NCBI GenBank assembly: GCA_009377865.1
Contig: WHTH01000035.1
Location: 1 to 45,144, forward strand
Source: Pseudonocardiaceae bacterium
Lineage (GTDB): Bacteria > Actinomycetota > Actinomycetes > Mycobacteriales > Pseudonocardiaceae
Length of the DNA: 45,144 bases
Direction of reading: 5' to 3'
Shown piece by piece: positions 1 to 7,769 of the stretch (its first letter is position 1; every line of letters starts with the position of its first letter). The translations under genes and the position numbers were made by a program. The notes beneath the pieces are model-generated. The model was not told where the DNA came from. It saw only the letters and a list, made by a program, of their open reading frames with translations, and ran no database searches.

Positions 1-171
1 CTAGCGTCCGCATCCGTGATCGTTGACGTGTTGCTGCTGCTGGCGGTGGTGCTCGGGCCGGCGGTGCTGCCGGTGCTGGTGCGGACCCCGCGGCTACGTC
101 CCCGTCCCCGGCCGCGCCGGTCGCGTGGCCGTCACCGCGCGTTGGTGCTCGTCTCAGTGGGGGCGGCGTGA
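1..171 (+). CDS. Small membrane-segment protein, 5' end outside window
   Basis: The frame is open from base 1 and stops at 169-171; a GTG at 16 is a possible start, so the gene may be nearly complete or may extend to the left. The product has one hydrophobic stretch (residues ~8-22 of the visible part, rich in Leu/Val) followed by an Arg/Pro-rich basic tail, as in a single-pass protein with the tail inside. The stop overlaps the GTG start of the next ORF (GTGA), which implies translational coupling. Short hydrophobic proteins of this kind are common in actinobacterial integrative elements and plasmids, which fits the integrase remnant at 3418-3642. The function is not recognised. Confidence 0.4.
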   Translation, partial: LASASVIVDVLLLLAVVLGPAVLPVLVRTPRLRPRPRPRRSRGRHRALVLVSVGAA

Positions 172-476
172 CCGGGCCGACCTACCCGTCCACGCCCTAC
201 GTGCAGCGGCTGACACCCGCGAACGGGTGGCACGGGCAGCTGATCCGCGACCAGCACGGGCGCATCGACGTGATCGTGGCCGTGCGCATCGGGCCGACCT
301 GGACCGACGCGGTCGCCATCGCAGGCGAGGACCGGGTGGTCGCCCTGCGCCACCGCACCGATGAAGACCGGTTGATCCTCCCGACCGAGCCGACAGCGGA
401 GCGGGCGGCGGTGTGGCGGCGTGACGGGCGCGCCGAGGACGTCCTCGCCGAGCTGCTCGACCTGCCCACCGGTTGA
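168..476 (+). CDS. Hypothetical protein, 102 aa, coupled to upstream small ORF
   Basis: GTG start overlapping the upstream TGA. The 102-residue product has alternating hydrophobic segments (around residues 25-40 and 45-60) ending in an acidic helix near the C-terminus (AEDVLAELLDLPTG). It has no signal peptide or membrane segment, and no domain is recognised. Codon use is typical of high-GC actinobacteria (nearly all third positions G/C), so it looks like a real gene. Its coupling to a small membrane-segment ORF and its place in a decayed tRNA-associated element suggest an accessory gene of a mobile element. That is inference. Confidence 0.5.
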   Translation: MTGPTYPSTPYVQRLTPANGWHGQLIRDQHGRIDVIVAVRIGPTWTDAVAIAGEDRVVALRHRTDEDRLILPTEPTAERAAVWRRDGRAEDVLAELLDLPTG

Positions 477-563
477 GCTGAGCGCGTCCCCCCATCCCGC
501 TCCTGCCCGCGCTCCCGGTGGCCGGCCGGTCCCGATCACCCGCCCGGCGAGGGGTTCGATGCC

Positions 564-892
564 TCAGGTGTAGAGGTGGATGCGTTCGCCCTGGGCGCCG
601 AAGACGCCGGTCAGCTCGACGGGCTGTCGATAGCGCCGGACCAGTGTGGTGTCCAGGTCGTGAACACGGCTACTTCGCCGGGTTCGGTGATGTGGTCGTC
701 GTCGCCGAGGAGCAGGCGCAGCCGGCCGCTGATGACGTAGAGCCAGTCGTGTCCTTCATGCACGGGTAGTCGGCGGAGCGGCGTGCGTCGTGTGGCGCTG
801 ATGTCGATCCGACGTCGAGACCGCGGGTCGAGGCCAGCCTCTCGGTCAGCGCACGACCGCGAGGCCTCGGTCCGCGGCAGCGTCAAGGTCAC
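564..892 (-). pseudogene. Cupin-domain protein, frameshifted near C-terminus
   Basis: The minus-strand frame ending at 611 encodes a cupin core (LPVHEGHDWLYVISGRLRL, then GDDDHITEPGEVAVF and WTPHWSGAID), typical of the C-terminal domain of XRE-cupin regulators. After the codons for AIDSP the frame ends quickly. The adjacent frame instead reads VELTGVFGAQGERIHLYT and stops at 564-566, which is the family's usual C-terminus. A one-base loss around 617-622 explains this. The N-terminal ~30 residues do not look like the usual HTH or linker, so the front is probably degraded too. It lies in the decayed element region. A sequencing error is the alternative for the C-terminal shift. Confidence 0.6.
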
Positions 893-1093
893 GCTGCCTA
901 CGCGGCCGAACGAGGGCGTCGGCGAGATGGAGCGGCCAGCAGCCTCGGTGTCTCACACCCACGCACCCGACCACGGCGGTCCGATAATGATCATGCCCTC
1001 GGCGGGTCGACCGTGTCGGGCCGTTGGAGCGGCCATTCATCCGGGCCGGACGCCCGTGGTGACCGCTTGCCAGAACTTCAGAAAAAGTTCAGA
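893..1093. other. Gap without recognisable gene
   Basis: Between the cupin remnant and the antitoxin-like gene. Short open frames on both strands have no family resemblance. It may hold the degraded N-terminal HTH part of the cupin regulator, but I cannot recognise it. Confidence 0.3.
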
Positions 1094-1561
1094 ATGGTGC
1101 GCGTGACGACCGAGGTGCAGTGGAGCGAGTTGCAGCGTGACCCCAAGGGTGTGGCGGCGCTCGCTGACCGGGGTGACGTCCGCGTCAGGCGGCGGGACGG
1201 CGTGCCGCTGCTGCTCGTCCGCGAGGACAGTGCGACTTCCTCTGCTGAGGGTGCGCTGACCGCGGCGCGGGCGCTCCGCAACGCGTTGGTCCACCTATCG
1301 GTGGAGGAGGCTGTCGACGCGCTGACCGAGGAGTTTCCCTGGGCTGATCTGCTCCCCGAGGCGGATCGGCGCCGGTTCACCACCGACTTCGTCCGCGCCG
1401 TCCAGGCGTCTGCCGAGTTGGGCCGATGGGTGGTCCTGGCGCAGGTTCTCGTCGAGTGGAAGGCCACCGCCGCGATCCATACGGACCCAGCACTCGTCGA
1501 CGAGCTGGCCCGGCCGCTCGACGCGGACTTCGGGCCGGTTCCGGCGCCGGACGGGTCCTGA
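1094..1561 (+). CDS. Phd/YefM-like antitoxin-type protein
   Basis: The product is 155 aa from the ATG at 1094. The first ~45 residues (VTTEVQWSELQRDPKGVAAL, then GDVRVRRRDGVPLLLV) match the prevent-host-death antitoxin pattern: a short dimerising DNA-binding beta-alpha unit followed by the 'R-RDG-P-LL' strand. The remaining ~100 residues are helical and acidic, as in longer actinobacterial members of this type. The ATG was chosen over upstream in-frame codons because homology begins there; no clear SD precedes it. The next ORF starts 3 nt after its stop, as in a toxin-antitoxin pair. In the family the antitoxin neutralises a RelE-like toxin and represses the operon. Assignment is by pattern only. 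Confidence 0.6.
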   Translation: MVRVTTEVQWSELQRDPKGVAALADRGDVRVRRRDGVPLLLVREDSATSSAEGALTAARALRNALVHLSVEEAVDALTEEFPWADLLPEADRRRFTTDFVRAVQASAELGRWVVLAQVLVEWKATAAIHTDPALVDELARPLDADFGPVPAPDGS

Positions 1562-1564
1562 CCG

Positions 1565-1831
1565 TTGCCGGCGAAGCGCGGCGACCGTGTCGCCCCTCCG
1601 GCTCGTCCGGGCGGTTGGGAGGCGCGCTTTGCCACATCGGAGGCCGCCCAGCGATGGTTGGACCAGCTCGTAGCGCTGCCGAGGCGCTCGACCAACACGG
1701 CCCGCGACCTGCATGAGCTCAGCATGCTCACCGCGTTGGCCTGCCGGCGTGTCAGCGCCGGCGAGTCGGAGCCGGTGGCGTTGGGGCAGGCGAAGGTGGC
1801 GCCCCTGTTCGCAGGGGCCAGCGAGCGGTGA
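1565..1831 (+). CDS. Probable truncated partner of the antitoxin-like gene
   Basis: TTG start 3 nt after the antitoxin stop; 88 aa. Residues 1-48 (a basic start, then VAPPARPGGWEARFATSEAA) resemble the N-terminus of small actinobacterial proteins encoded beside Phd-like antitoxins and thought to be RelE-like toxins. The expected C-terminal part (the W-Y-V-D core with basic residues) is absent. The tail after about residue 50 looks unrelated and overlaps the 3' end of the methyltransferase on the other strand. I read it as a toxin gene cut short by rearrangement, leaving the antitoxin without an active partner. It could also be a non-coding remnant. Confidence 0.35.
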   Translation: MPAKRGDRVAPPARPGGWEARFATSEAAQRWLDQLVALPRRSTNTARDLHELSMLTALACRRVSAGESEPVALGQAKVAPLFAGASER

Positions 1832-2606
1832 CTTCGACCCAGCACTGGGTGAAGCGGCCGCGGCGGCTGGCCCAGCGCTGGGCGGCCTGGGCCGCCCGCT
1901 GCAGCTGTTCCAGGTCGGCGGGCGTGGCGTCGGGAGCCGAGTCGTCGAGGGCGGCGTGAACGCGCGCGCCAACGTAGCGGGCGAGTTCGTCGTAGGCCAT
2001 GTCCACCCGGTCGGCCCGCTGCGCGACGACGTCGACGAAGCCCGCGTCGGCCACCAGCCCTGCCAGGACACTGCCCATGAACGGATCACCACCGGCGCGG
2101 CGTCGCAGCAGATAGTGCCCCTCGAGTGCCTGCTCGACTTCCTCGTCGAACGGGTCGAGCTGAGCATGGCTCCAGTCGGAGCTGGATACGGCGACGACAC
2201 CGCCAGGGCGCAGCACCCGGCCGAACTCGACGAGCGCACGAACGGGGTCGGCGAGGTGTTCGAACACCGCGTGTGCGAACACCACATCAACATTGCGGTC
2301 GGCGACCGGAAGATCGTAGGCCGAACCTTGCTCGAACTCGACGTTGGTCGCACCGGCCGCGCGCGCTCCTTCCCGGGCCAGCGCGACCTGGGAGTCCTCC
2401 CGATCGACCCCCAGCACCGACACGGTGGGCGCGGCCTGGGCCAGCCCGGCGGTGATGCTGCCCGGCCCGCAGCCCACATCCACCAGCCGAGCTGCGTGCG
2501 CGAGGAACGGGAGCACGAACGCCGCCCGGTCCCCAGCCTTGCGCCGGCCCATCATCGACAGCACATCGTCGCTCCACCCCGGAGCGTAGCCTTCGCGCTG
2601 CTCCAT
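1752..2606 (-). CDS. Class I SAM-dependent methyltransferase
   Basis: 284 aa. It has the class I fold signatures in order: motif I VDVGCGPGSITAGLA (residues ~42-56), an acidic end of beta2 (VLGVDRE, ~65-71), motif II region DVVFAHAVFEHL (~105-116), and motif III VLRPGGVVAVSS (~129-140). This is the UbiE/Methyltransf_11 group, which methylates small molecules in the cytoplasm; the substrate is unknown. The C-terminal ~20 residues (Pro/Thr/Arg-rich) look like read-through past the natural end near VTARWPL, so the 3' end may have been joined to foreign sequence. It overlaps the opposite-strand ORF ending at 1831. It is the only clearly intact enzyme gene in the left element. Confidence 0.8.
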   Translation of the reverse strand: MEQREGYAPGWSDDVLSMMGRRKAGDRAAFVLPFLAHAARLVDVGCGPGSITAGLAQAAPTVSVLGVDREDSQVALAREGARAAGATNVEFEQGSAYDLPVADRNVDVVFAHAVFEHLADPVRALVEFGRVLRPGGVVAVSSSDWSHAQLDPFDEEVEQALEGHYLLRRRAGGDPFMGSVLAGLVADAGFVDVVAQRADRVDMAYDELARYVGARVHAALDDSAPDATPADLEQLQRAAQAAQRWASRRGRFTQCWVEVTARWPLRTGAPPSPAPTPPAPTRRR

Positions 2607-3026
2607 CAGACCTCCAAGTTCACGCCCGAGCGGCGCCTAGAGCTGGCGACGCGTGCCCTCCCAGCTCCATAACGGCTGAAGATGTCGAGACCATGCTCAA
2701 GGACTCCAGCAGCAGGTCCACTAGGCCCTCGTCACGTGGGGATCGATCTTCTCCTCCAGGAGCCGCCGCCGACTTCGACCATCTGGTTACTGTCAGCCTC
2801 GGCAAGCCCACACACACAACCACCCCCTACGTCGCGACTTCCTCAGTTGACTCTCCTGAGCTCGTTTTACGCCTCCGGGCTAAACGACGACGCAATCCCG
2901 CTCAAGGATCCATTCTGGGACGGCTCTGCCCTGGCGCGGGAGGGCGGGCGTGTCGCTGTTCGGGATTCTCGGGGTGCCGGGAGAGGATGGTCCGCACGAT
3001 CGGTTGGCCGGGGAAGGAGTACGGAG
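2607..3026. other. Gene-free stretch in decayed element
   Basis: 420 bp with no recognisable coding region. Open frames on the plus strand lack actinobacterial codon bias until the mIHF-like gene. A CA-rich run lies around 2808-2822. The first strong gene signal is the Shine-Dalgarno GGAAGGAG at 3012-3019. It looks like debris of older mobile DNA. Confidence 0.4.
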
Positions 3027-3337
3027 ATGTCTTTGCCGACCTGTCTGCAGAGCAGTGCCAAGCGGCCCTGGTCAAAGCGGGGGAATCGCGCCGGCACCGG
3101 TCCGAGGTGCTGGATCGGGTGAAGTCCGGCGAGATCAGTTTCGCCGACCTGTTGAGCCAGGCGGGCACCGACGCTGTCGTCGGCAAGACCAAGGTATTGA
3201 CCGCTTTGCGCAGCGTGCCGGGGATCGGCGCGGTCAAGGCGGGCGAGCTGATGGACTCGGCCAGTATCGCCGGGAACCGCAAGCTGGCCGGGCTCGGTTC
3301 CCGGCAACGCGAGGCGCTGCTCAGCGCCATACAGTGA
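3027..3337 (+). pseudogene. mIHF-like integration host factor, apparent 1-nt deletion near start
   Basis: The frame ending at 3337 encodes the actinobacterial integration host factor (mIHF) fold: SAEQCQAALVKAGESR, a helical arm with RSEVLDRVKSGEISFADLL, VVGKTKVLTALRSVPGIG (helix-hairpin-helix, GIGAVKAGELM) and a C-terminal LGSRQREALLSA. mIHF binds and compacts DNA and is the host partner of phage L5 integrase. A strong SD (GGAAGGAG) stands 7 nt before ATG 3027, whose frame begins MSLPT, as expected for mIHF. It must shift by one base at about 3041 to enter the long frame (LSAEQ...). The long frame alone could start at ATG 2987, but without an SD. So either one base is lost or a divergent N-terminus is used. 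Confidence 0.65.
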
Positions 3338-3417
3338 CGCGGCCAGACCCGGTCAGACGTCTTCGTCGGAGTCTGGCGGTGGGGTCGCGTAGGGGCCGCA
3401 GCCCGGCCAGACTGGGT

Positions 3418-3642
3418 GACGGCCTGCCGGACGGTGATGGCGGTCTTGGGGTGCTGGTCCTCGTCGACCTGGCGCTGCAGCTTCGTCAGCGCCTTCTCGG
3501 CCGCGTCGTAGCTCTTGGCGGTCTCGCGGACGTACCGCGGCTTGCTCGTGAGCGGGTCCGTGCCGGCGTAAACGACGGCGCGCCAGGAGCCGCTCGGTAG
3601 CTGCTCGATGTAGCCGCGAGAGCGGCGCTTACGGGGCGGCAT
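3418..3642 (-). pseudogene. int: Tyrosine integrase, N-terminal fragment only
   Basis: Starting at ATG 3642 the minus strand encodes ~75 residues typical of the N-terminal arm-binding domain of actinobacterial tyrosine integrases: a basic start (PPRKRRSRGYIEQLPSGSW), RAVVYAGTDPLTSKPRYVRE, then a helix TAKSYDAAEKALTKLQRQV and the entry to the core-binding domain (TAITVRQAV). After about 3418 the similarity ends. The catalytic domain (R..H-x-x-R..Y) is missing, so the fragment cannot recombine DNA. The gene reads away from the 3' end of tRNA-Arg, 84 bp away, the standard arrangement for an integrated element with the integrase beside its attachment site. Confidence 0.75.
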
Positions 3643-3725
3643 GGGATGAGAGTAGAGCCGCTCATCCCCACGACCCATCCCACGAAACGCGGGAGATGGC
3701 CTAGCACGTCGCTGCTGGTCAGAGG

Positions 3726-3800
3726 TGGTGCCCCCGGCAGGATTCGAACCTGCGCTCCCGCCTCCGGAGGGCGGTGCTCTATCCCCTGAGCTACGGGGGC
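3726..3800 (-). tRNA. tRNA-Arg(CCG)
   Basis: The minus strand folds into a full cloverleaf. The acceptor stem GCCCCCG pairs with CGGGGGC, followed by discriminator A and encoded CCA (3726-3728). There is a D-arm with AGCTCAGGGGATAGAGC, an anticodon stem CCGCC/GGCGG with loop CTCCGGA (anticodon CCG, decoding CGG) and a T-loop GGTTCGAATCC. No intron is present. Its 3' end faces the decayed integrative element and is the likely attachment site. An arginyl-tRNA synthetase relative (nrtL) lies 1.6 kb away. Confidence 0.97.
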
Positions 3801-3853
3801 GCGCCGCAGTTGCGGCAACACCGGGAAGCCTACCGCACAGCCGCGATGACCCG

Positions 3854-4507
3854 TCAGGGCACCGGAAGCGGCTCGGCGCCCCGCTCGGCCAGCAGCTGCT
3901 TCATGTAGTCGCTCTCCATGGTCTGGGCGGTGAGCATCTGCCCGGCCAGGTTGCGCACCTGCGGCACCTCGGCATGCTGCTGGGCGTACCGCGCCATCGG
4001 CACCCCGCCCTGGTGGTGGCGCAGCATGAGCTGCAGGAACAGGATGTCGAACTCCCGGCCGGACGCGTGACGCAGCTCCTCCAGCTGCTGCGGCGACGCC
4101 ATCCCGGGCATGGTCTCGACACCACCATGCCCGTGACCGTGCCCCGACATCCACGTCATGCGGTTGCCCGCCGGCAGCGGCGGGGCGTCCCACAGGCTCA
4201 GCCAGCCCTGCATCCTGCCGATCTGCTCGAGCTGGGCGAACTCGATGTCGAAGGCCAGCGGTTGGATGGCCGGATCGGTGCTGCGCTCGGCCACGAGGGA
4301 GGCCATGAGCGCCGCCTGACGATGGTGCACGCTCATGTCCTGCGCGAACCCGATGTCGACGGTGCCGGGCGCCGGTTCCGAAGACTCGCTCGGCGAGACG
4401 AGCAACCCGACCGAGGCGCCGAGCAGCAGCACCGCGAGCAGTGTGCCGGTGATGACGACCACTCGCATCCAGCCCGGGCGGGTGCCACCGGTGTACTCAG
4501 TGCTCAT
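3854..4507 (-). CDS. DUF305 family membrane-anchored protein
   Basis: 217 aa from ATG 4507, the codon after which the N-terminus fits an uncleaved signal anchor: a short cytoplasmic part, then a hydrophobic helix (residues ~14-38, VVVITGTLLAVLLLGASVG). The rest is the DUF305 ferritin-like helical domain with paired motifs DIGFAQDMSVHHRQAALM and FLQLMLRHHQGGVPMA. The HH pairs and Met residues are the probable metal (often copper) ligands. A His/Gly-rich loop GHGHGHGG sits between the repeats. It follows the DUF3105 gene by 7 nt on the same strand, and the two form an operon. The family's function is poorly known; a role in metal handling outside the membrane is inference. Confidence 0.85.
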   Translation of the reverse strand: MSTEYTGGTRPGWMRVVVITGTLLAVLLLGASVGLLVSPSESSEPAPGTVDIGFAQDMSVHHRQAALMASLVAERSTDPAIQPLAFDIEFAQLEQIGRMQGWLSLWDAPPLPAGNRMTWMSGHGHGHGGVETMPGMASPQQLEELRHASGREFDILFLQLMLRHHQGGVPMARYAQQHAEVPQVRNLAGQMLTAQTMESDYMKQLLAERGAEPLPVP

Positions 4508-4514
4508 CCCCGGC

Positions 4515-5288
4515 TCAGCCCCCGCCCATCGGGCCGGCACCACGTCCGCCGCTGTAGTCCATTCCGACGGCGCCGGGGCCGGGTGGCGCCGGGTTGAACG
4601 GCGGCGGGTCGGCCGGGTCGAAGTTCTCGACGGGAATCTCGCAGGTAGCCCCGACCTCGGGGTAGGTGTACTGGTTCAGGCGCAGCGCGGTGATGAACTG
4701 GTCGATGCGGGGATCGGACGCGGAGTCGACCTTGAGCTGGTGGCCCCAGGACTGCAGCGAGACCGGTGAGTCCAGGCCGGGGTAGGGCGACAGCATCGTG
4801 TAGGACTGGCCCTCGACCCGCTCGCGCAGCGACGCCAGCGCCTCCCCCGACACCTGCTGCGGGTTGTAAGTGATCCAGACCGCGCCGTGCTCGAGCGAGT
4901 GCACCATGTTCTCGGTGCGCACCGGCTGCTCGTAGACCGCGCCGTCGCAGGCGGCCCAGATCGCGTCGTGCGGCCCGCCGAACGGCGGTGACCGGTCGTA
5001 GGCCACCCGCTGATCCGGTGCCACGTGCCTGGAGCCCTCGTAATCCTTGATCGTCACGCCGGGGATCTGCCGGGACGGGTCCTGGTTCTCGGCGGTCGGG
5101 GTGTACGGCGCGAGGGCCTCGCGCTGGTCACGCCCCTCGTCGAAGCGCATGTACAGGAAACCGAAGACGGCCCCCGCGAAGATCACGATGGCGACCACCG
5201 CGGCGATGGTGGGCCAGGGCGTGGGCCTGGTCGCCTTCATCACCGAGCGCACGTTGCGCGCCGACTTGCTGTTCTTTCCGCTGGGCAT
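4515..5288 (-). CDS. DUF3105 family membrane-anchored protein
   Basis: 257 aa from ATG 5288 (an upstream in-frame ATG at 5333 would add 15 unlikely residues). A basic N-terminus is followed by one membrane helix (residues ~26-46, IAAVVAIVIFAGAVFGFLY). The extracellular DUF3105 domain has the signatures PPFGGPHDAIWAACDG, VYEQPVRTENMVHSLEHGAV and WITYNP. The conserved His of GGPH, the H-x-x-E-H group and the Cys in AACDG suggest metal binding. The C-terminus is Pro/Gly-rich. It is first in a two-gene operon with DUF305, a frequent actinobacterial pairing, so both probably act on the outer face of the membrane. No enzymatic role is established. Confidence 0.85.
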   Translation of the reverse strand: MPSGKNSKSARNVRSVMKATRPTPWPTIAAVVAIVIFAGAVFGFLYMRFDEGRDQREALAPYTPTAENQDPSRQIPGVTIKDYEGSRHVAPDQRVAYDRSPPFGGPHDAIWAACDGAVYEQPVRTENMVHSLEHGAVWITYNPQQVSGEALASLRERVEGQSYTMLSPYPGLDSPVSLQSWGHQLKVDSASDPRIDQFITALRLNQYTYPEVGATCEIPVENFDPADPPPFNPAPPGPGAVGMDYSGGRGAGPMGGG

Positions 5289-5423
5289 ACTTCGTGAACC
5301 CTCGCTCGCAGGCTCGCAGGTCGGCCGCTGCACAGTGCGGCCCGCCGGTCAACCGCCAGTCTAGGGAAGCACCCGGAGCGGGCGGCGGCCGCACCGGCTG
5401 GCGGGCCGCCTGGCTGCTCTCCT

Positions 5424-5429
5424 TAGACT
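5424..5429 (+). promoter_or_regulatory. -10 box (TAGACT) for leaderless nrtL operon
   Basis: TAGACT matches the actinobacterial -10 pattern TANNNT and ends 7 nt before the GTG of nrtL, so transcription would begin at or next to the start codon. No Shine-Dalgarno at a usable distance. No convincing -35. Confidence 0.5.
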
Positions 5430-5436
5430 CTGGGGG

Positions 5437-6333
5437 GTGACCCCTGCCGCGCTCGCCGACATGGTCCGCACCGTCGCCCACGACGTGCTGGCCGACCGCG
5501 GACTGGACACGTCGATGCTGCCCGCCGCGATCACCGTCGCACGCCCGCGCAACCCCGAGCACGGCGACTACGCGACCGCGATCGCGCTGCAGACCGGCGG
5601 CGTCGCCTCCCGTGAGTTCGCGGGATGGCTGGCCGAGGCGCTGCGCGGTGCCGAGGGGTTGCGCTCGGCCGAGGTCGCCGGACCGGGCTTCCTCAACCTT
5701 CGGCTGGCCACCGGTGCGCAGGCCCGGATCGTCGACGAGGTCCTCATTGCCGGTGAGAGCTACGGCACAGCCGGCATGCCGGTGGGGTTCGACCCGCAGC
5801 ACGTCGCGGCCCGCACCCGAACAGGCACCATGGTGGCGATGACTGAACTGGTCGAGACACTTGGCGCCGATGCCGCCCGCTATGCAGCGCTGCGCTGCTC
5901 GCCCGGCGTGCCGGTCGACGTCGAGCGGTGGTCGCGGCGCACCGACGGCAACCCGCTGTTCGTCGTGCAGTACGCGCACTCCCGGCTCGCCGCGCTCGAC
6001 CGCAACGCCGCCGAGCTGGGCGTCACCGCCGAAGGGGCCGACGTCAGCCTGCTGCGCCACGAGCGGGAGGGCGCCCTGATCGCCACCCTGGCCGAGTTCG
6101 GCCGGACCGTCACGCAGGCGGCGCAGCGCGGCGAACCGCACCGGATCGCCCGCTACCTGGAGCAGCTCGCCGGCACCTTCCACGAGTTCTCCGACAGCTG
6201 CCGGGTACTGCCGATGGGCGACGAGGCACCGGGCCCGCGCCACCGCGCCCGGCGCGCACTGTGTCACGCCACCCGCCAGGTGCTGTCCAACGGCCTGCGG
6301 CTGCTCGGCATCACCGCACCGGAGCGGATGTGA
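5437..6333 (+). CDS. nrtL: ArgS-related protein without catalytic domain (NrtL type)
   Basis: 298 aa, about half of ArgS (~550 aa). Residues 1-100 are the ArgS N-terminal tRNA-contact domain ([17 protein letters not shown] at 36-52, [11 protein letters not shown] at 80-90). Residues ~172-298 are the DALR anticodon-binding domain ([18 protein letters not shown] at 172-189). The Rossmann catalytic core with the HIGH motif is absent; the KMSK region is reduced to [10 protein letters not shown] (126-135), followed by the ArgS-like [17 protein letters not shown]. The two joins lie in one clean frame, so this is a stable protein, not a broken gene. Similar genes sit before lysA in Streptomyces; the family is annotated ArgS-related anticodon-binding protein NrtL. 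The TGA overlaps the lysA ATG. It cannot charge tRNA; tRNA binding or regulation is inference. Confidence 0.85.
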   Translation: MTPAALADMVRTVAHDVLADRGLDTSMLPAAITVARPRNPEHGDYATAIALQTGGVASREFAGWLAEALRGAEGLRSAEVAGPGFLNLRLATGAQARIVDEVLIAGESYGTAGMPVGFDPQHVAARTRTGTMVAMTELVETLGADAARYAALRCSPGVPVDVERWSRRTDGNPLFVVQYAHSRLAALDRNAAELGVTAEGADVSLLRHEREGALIATLAEFGRTVTQAAQRGEPHRIARYLEQLAGTFHEFSDSCRVLPMGDEAPGPRHRARRALCHATRQVLSNGLRLLGITAPERM

Positions 6334-7769
6334 TGGCCCATCCCGCCGGTCCCCGGCACGCCGACGTGGTGGCGCGCCCCGGGACCGCAGGCCCCCGTCC
6401 GGCCGATCCCGGCGCGCTCGACGTGCTGCCCCCGCAGGTCTGGCCGCGCGGCGCGCTGCGCGGCCACGACGGGGTGGTGCGGCTGGCCGGTGTCGACGTC
6501 CGCGAGCTCGCCGAGACGTACGGCACGCCACTGTTCGTCATCGACGAGCACGATTTCCGCAGCCGCTGCGCCGAGCACGCCGCCGCGTTCGGCGCACCGG
6601 CGCGGGTGCACTACGCCGGCAAGGCGTTCCTGAGCACCGAGATCGCGCGCTGGGTCGCCGCCGAAGGGCTCGGCCTCGACGTGTGCAGCGGCGCCGAGCT
6701 CGCCGTCGCGCTGTATGCGGGGTTCCCCGCCGAGCGGATCGCGCTGCACGGCAACAACAAGTCGACGGCCGAGCTCGACGCGGCGCTCGAGGCGGGTTTG
6801 GGCGCGATCGTGCTGGACTCGTTCTACGAGGTCGCCCGGCTCGGCGATCTCGCGCGACGCCGCGGCGTGGTCGCCCCCGTGCTGGTACGCGTGACGGTCG
6901 GGGTCGAGGCACACACCCATGAATTCATCGCCACCGCACACGAGGACCAGAAGTTCGGCTTCTCGCTGGCGGGTGGTGAGGCTGCTGAGGCGGTGCGACG
7001 GGTGTTCAAGGCCGGCGGCCTGGCGCTGATCGGGCTGCACAGCCACATCGGCTCGCAGATCTACGACGCGAGTGGGTTCGAGGTGGCCGCGCACCGGATG
7101 GTGGGGCTGCTCGCGGAGATCCGTGACGAGCACGGCGAGGCCGGCGCGGCGGCGGTGTCCGTGCTGGACCTCGGTGGTGGCCTCGGGATCGCCTACACCC
7201 CGGAGGACGACCCGACGCCGCCCGCGGTGCTGGCTGAGCAGCTCCGGTCGATCGTGGACGTCGAGTGCCGCTCGGCAGGGCTTGCGACGCCGGTGATCGC
7301 CGTCGAGCCGGGCCGGGCGATCGTGGGGCCGGGTACCGTGACGCTCTACGAGGTCGGCACCATCAAGGACGTGACGCTGCGTGATCCCGGGCAGGGTTAT
7401 GCCGGGCAGGCCCGCCGTTTCGTCTCGGTCGACGGCGGGATGAGCGACAACGTGCGAACCGCGCTCTACGACGCCCGCTACGACTGCCGGCTGGTCTCGC
7501 GCAGCTCGCAGTCCGGCGCGGCGATGTCGCGGGTGGTCGGCAAGCACTGCGAGACCGGCGACGTGGTGGTGCGCGACAGCTGGCTTCCCGCCGACATCGC
7601 CCCCGGTGACCTGCTCGCCGTCGCAGCGACCGGCGCCTACTGCTACTCCATGTCGAGCCGCTACAACATGCTGCCCCGTCCCGCGGTGGTCGCGGTGCGC
7701 GACGGGACCCACCGGCCGCTGCTGCGCCGCGAGACGATGGCCGACCTGCTGTCGCTGGACGTGTCGTGA
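6333..7769 (+). CDS. lysA: Diaminopimelate decarboxylase
   Basis: 478 aa, PLP-dependent fold-III enzyme that decarboxylates meso-diaminopimelate to L-lysine in the cytoplasm. The ATG overlaps the nrtL stop (TGATG). The PLP lysine is K97 in [13 protein letters not shown]. Other family signatures are [42 protein letters not shown] (PLP phosphate loop), [12 protein letters not shown] and the active-site Cys in [10 protein letters not shown]. The first ~45 residues are a Pro/Ala-rich extension common in actinobacteria. Its GTGA junction with hom means lysine and threonine synthesis are co-translated from one mRNA, and both draw on aspartate semialdehyde. Confidence 0.97.
   Translation: MAHPAGPRHADVVARPGTAGPRPADPGALDVLPPQVWPRGALRGHDGVVRLAGVDVRELAETYGTPLFVIDEHDFRSRCAEHAAAFGAPARVHYAGKAFLSTEIARWVAAEGLGLDVCSGAELAVALYAGFPAERIALHGNNKSTAELDAALEAGLGAIVLDSFYEVARLGDLARRRGVVAPVLVRVTVGVEAHTHEFIATAHEDQKFGFSLAGGEAAEAVRRVFKAGGLALIGLHSHIGSQIYDASGFEVAAHRMVGLLAEIRDEHGEAGAAAVSVLDLGGGLGIAYTPEDDPTPPAVLAEQLRSIVDVECRSAGLATPVIAVEPGRAIVGPGTVTLYEVGTIKDVTLRDPGQGYAGQARRFVSVDGGMSDNVRTALYDARYDCRLVSRSSQSGAAMSRVVGKHCETGDVVVRDSWLPADIAPGDLLAVAATGAYCYSMSSRYNMLPRPAVVAVRDGTHRPLLRRETMADLLSLDVS

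Noticed and set aside
2693-3026. Long N-terminal extension of the mIHF-like frame
   Set aside because: Codon bias and similarity begin only at about 3041; an SD and ATG at 3012-3029 mark the true start.
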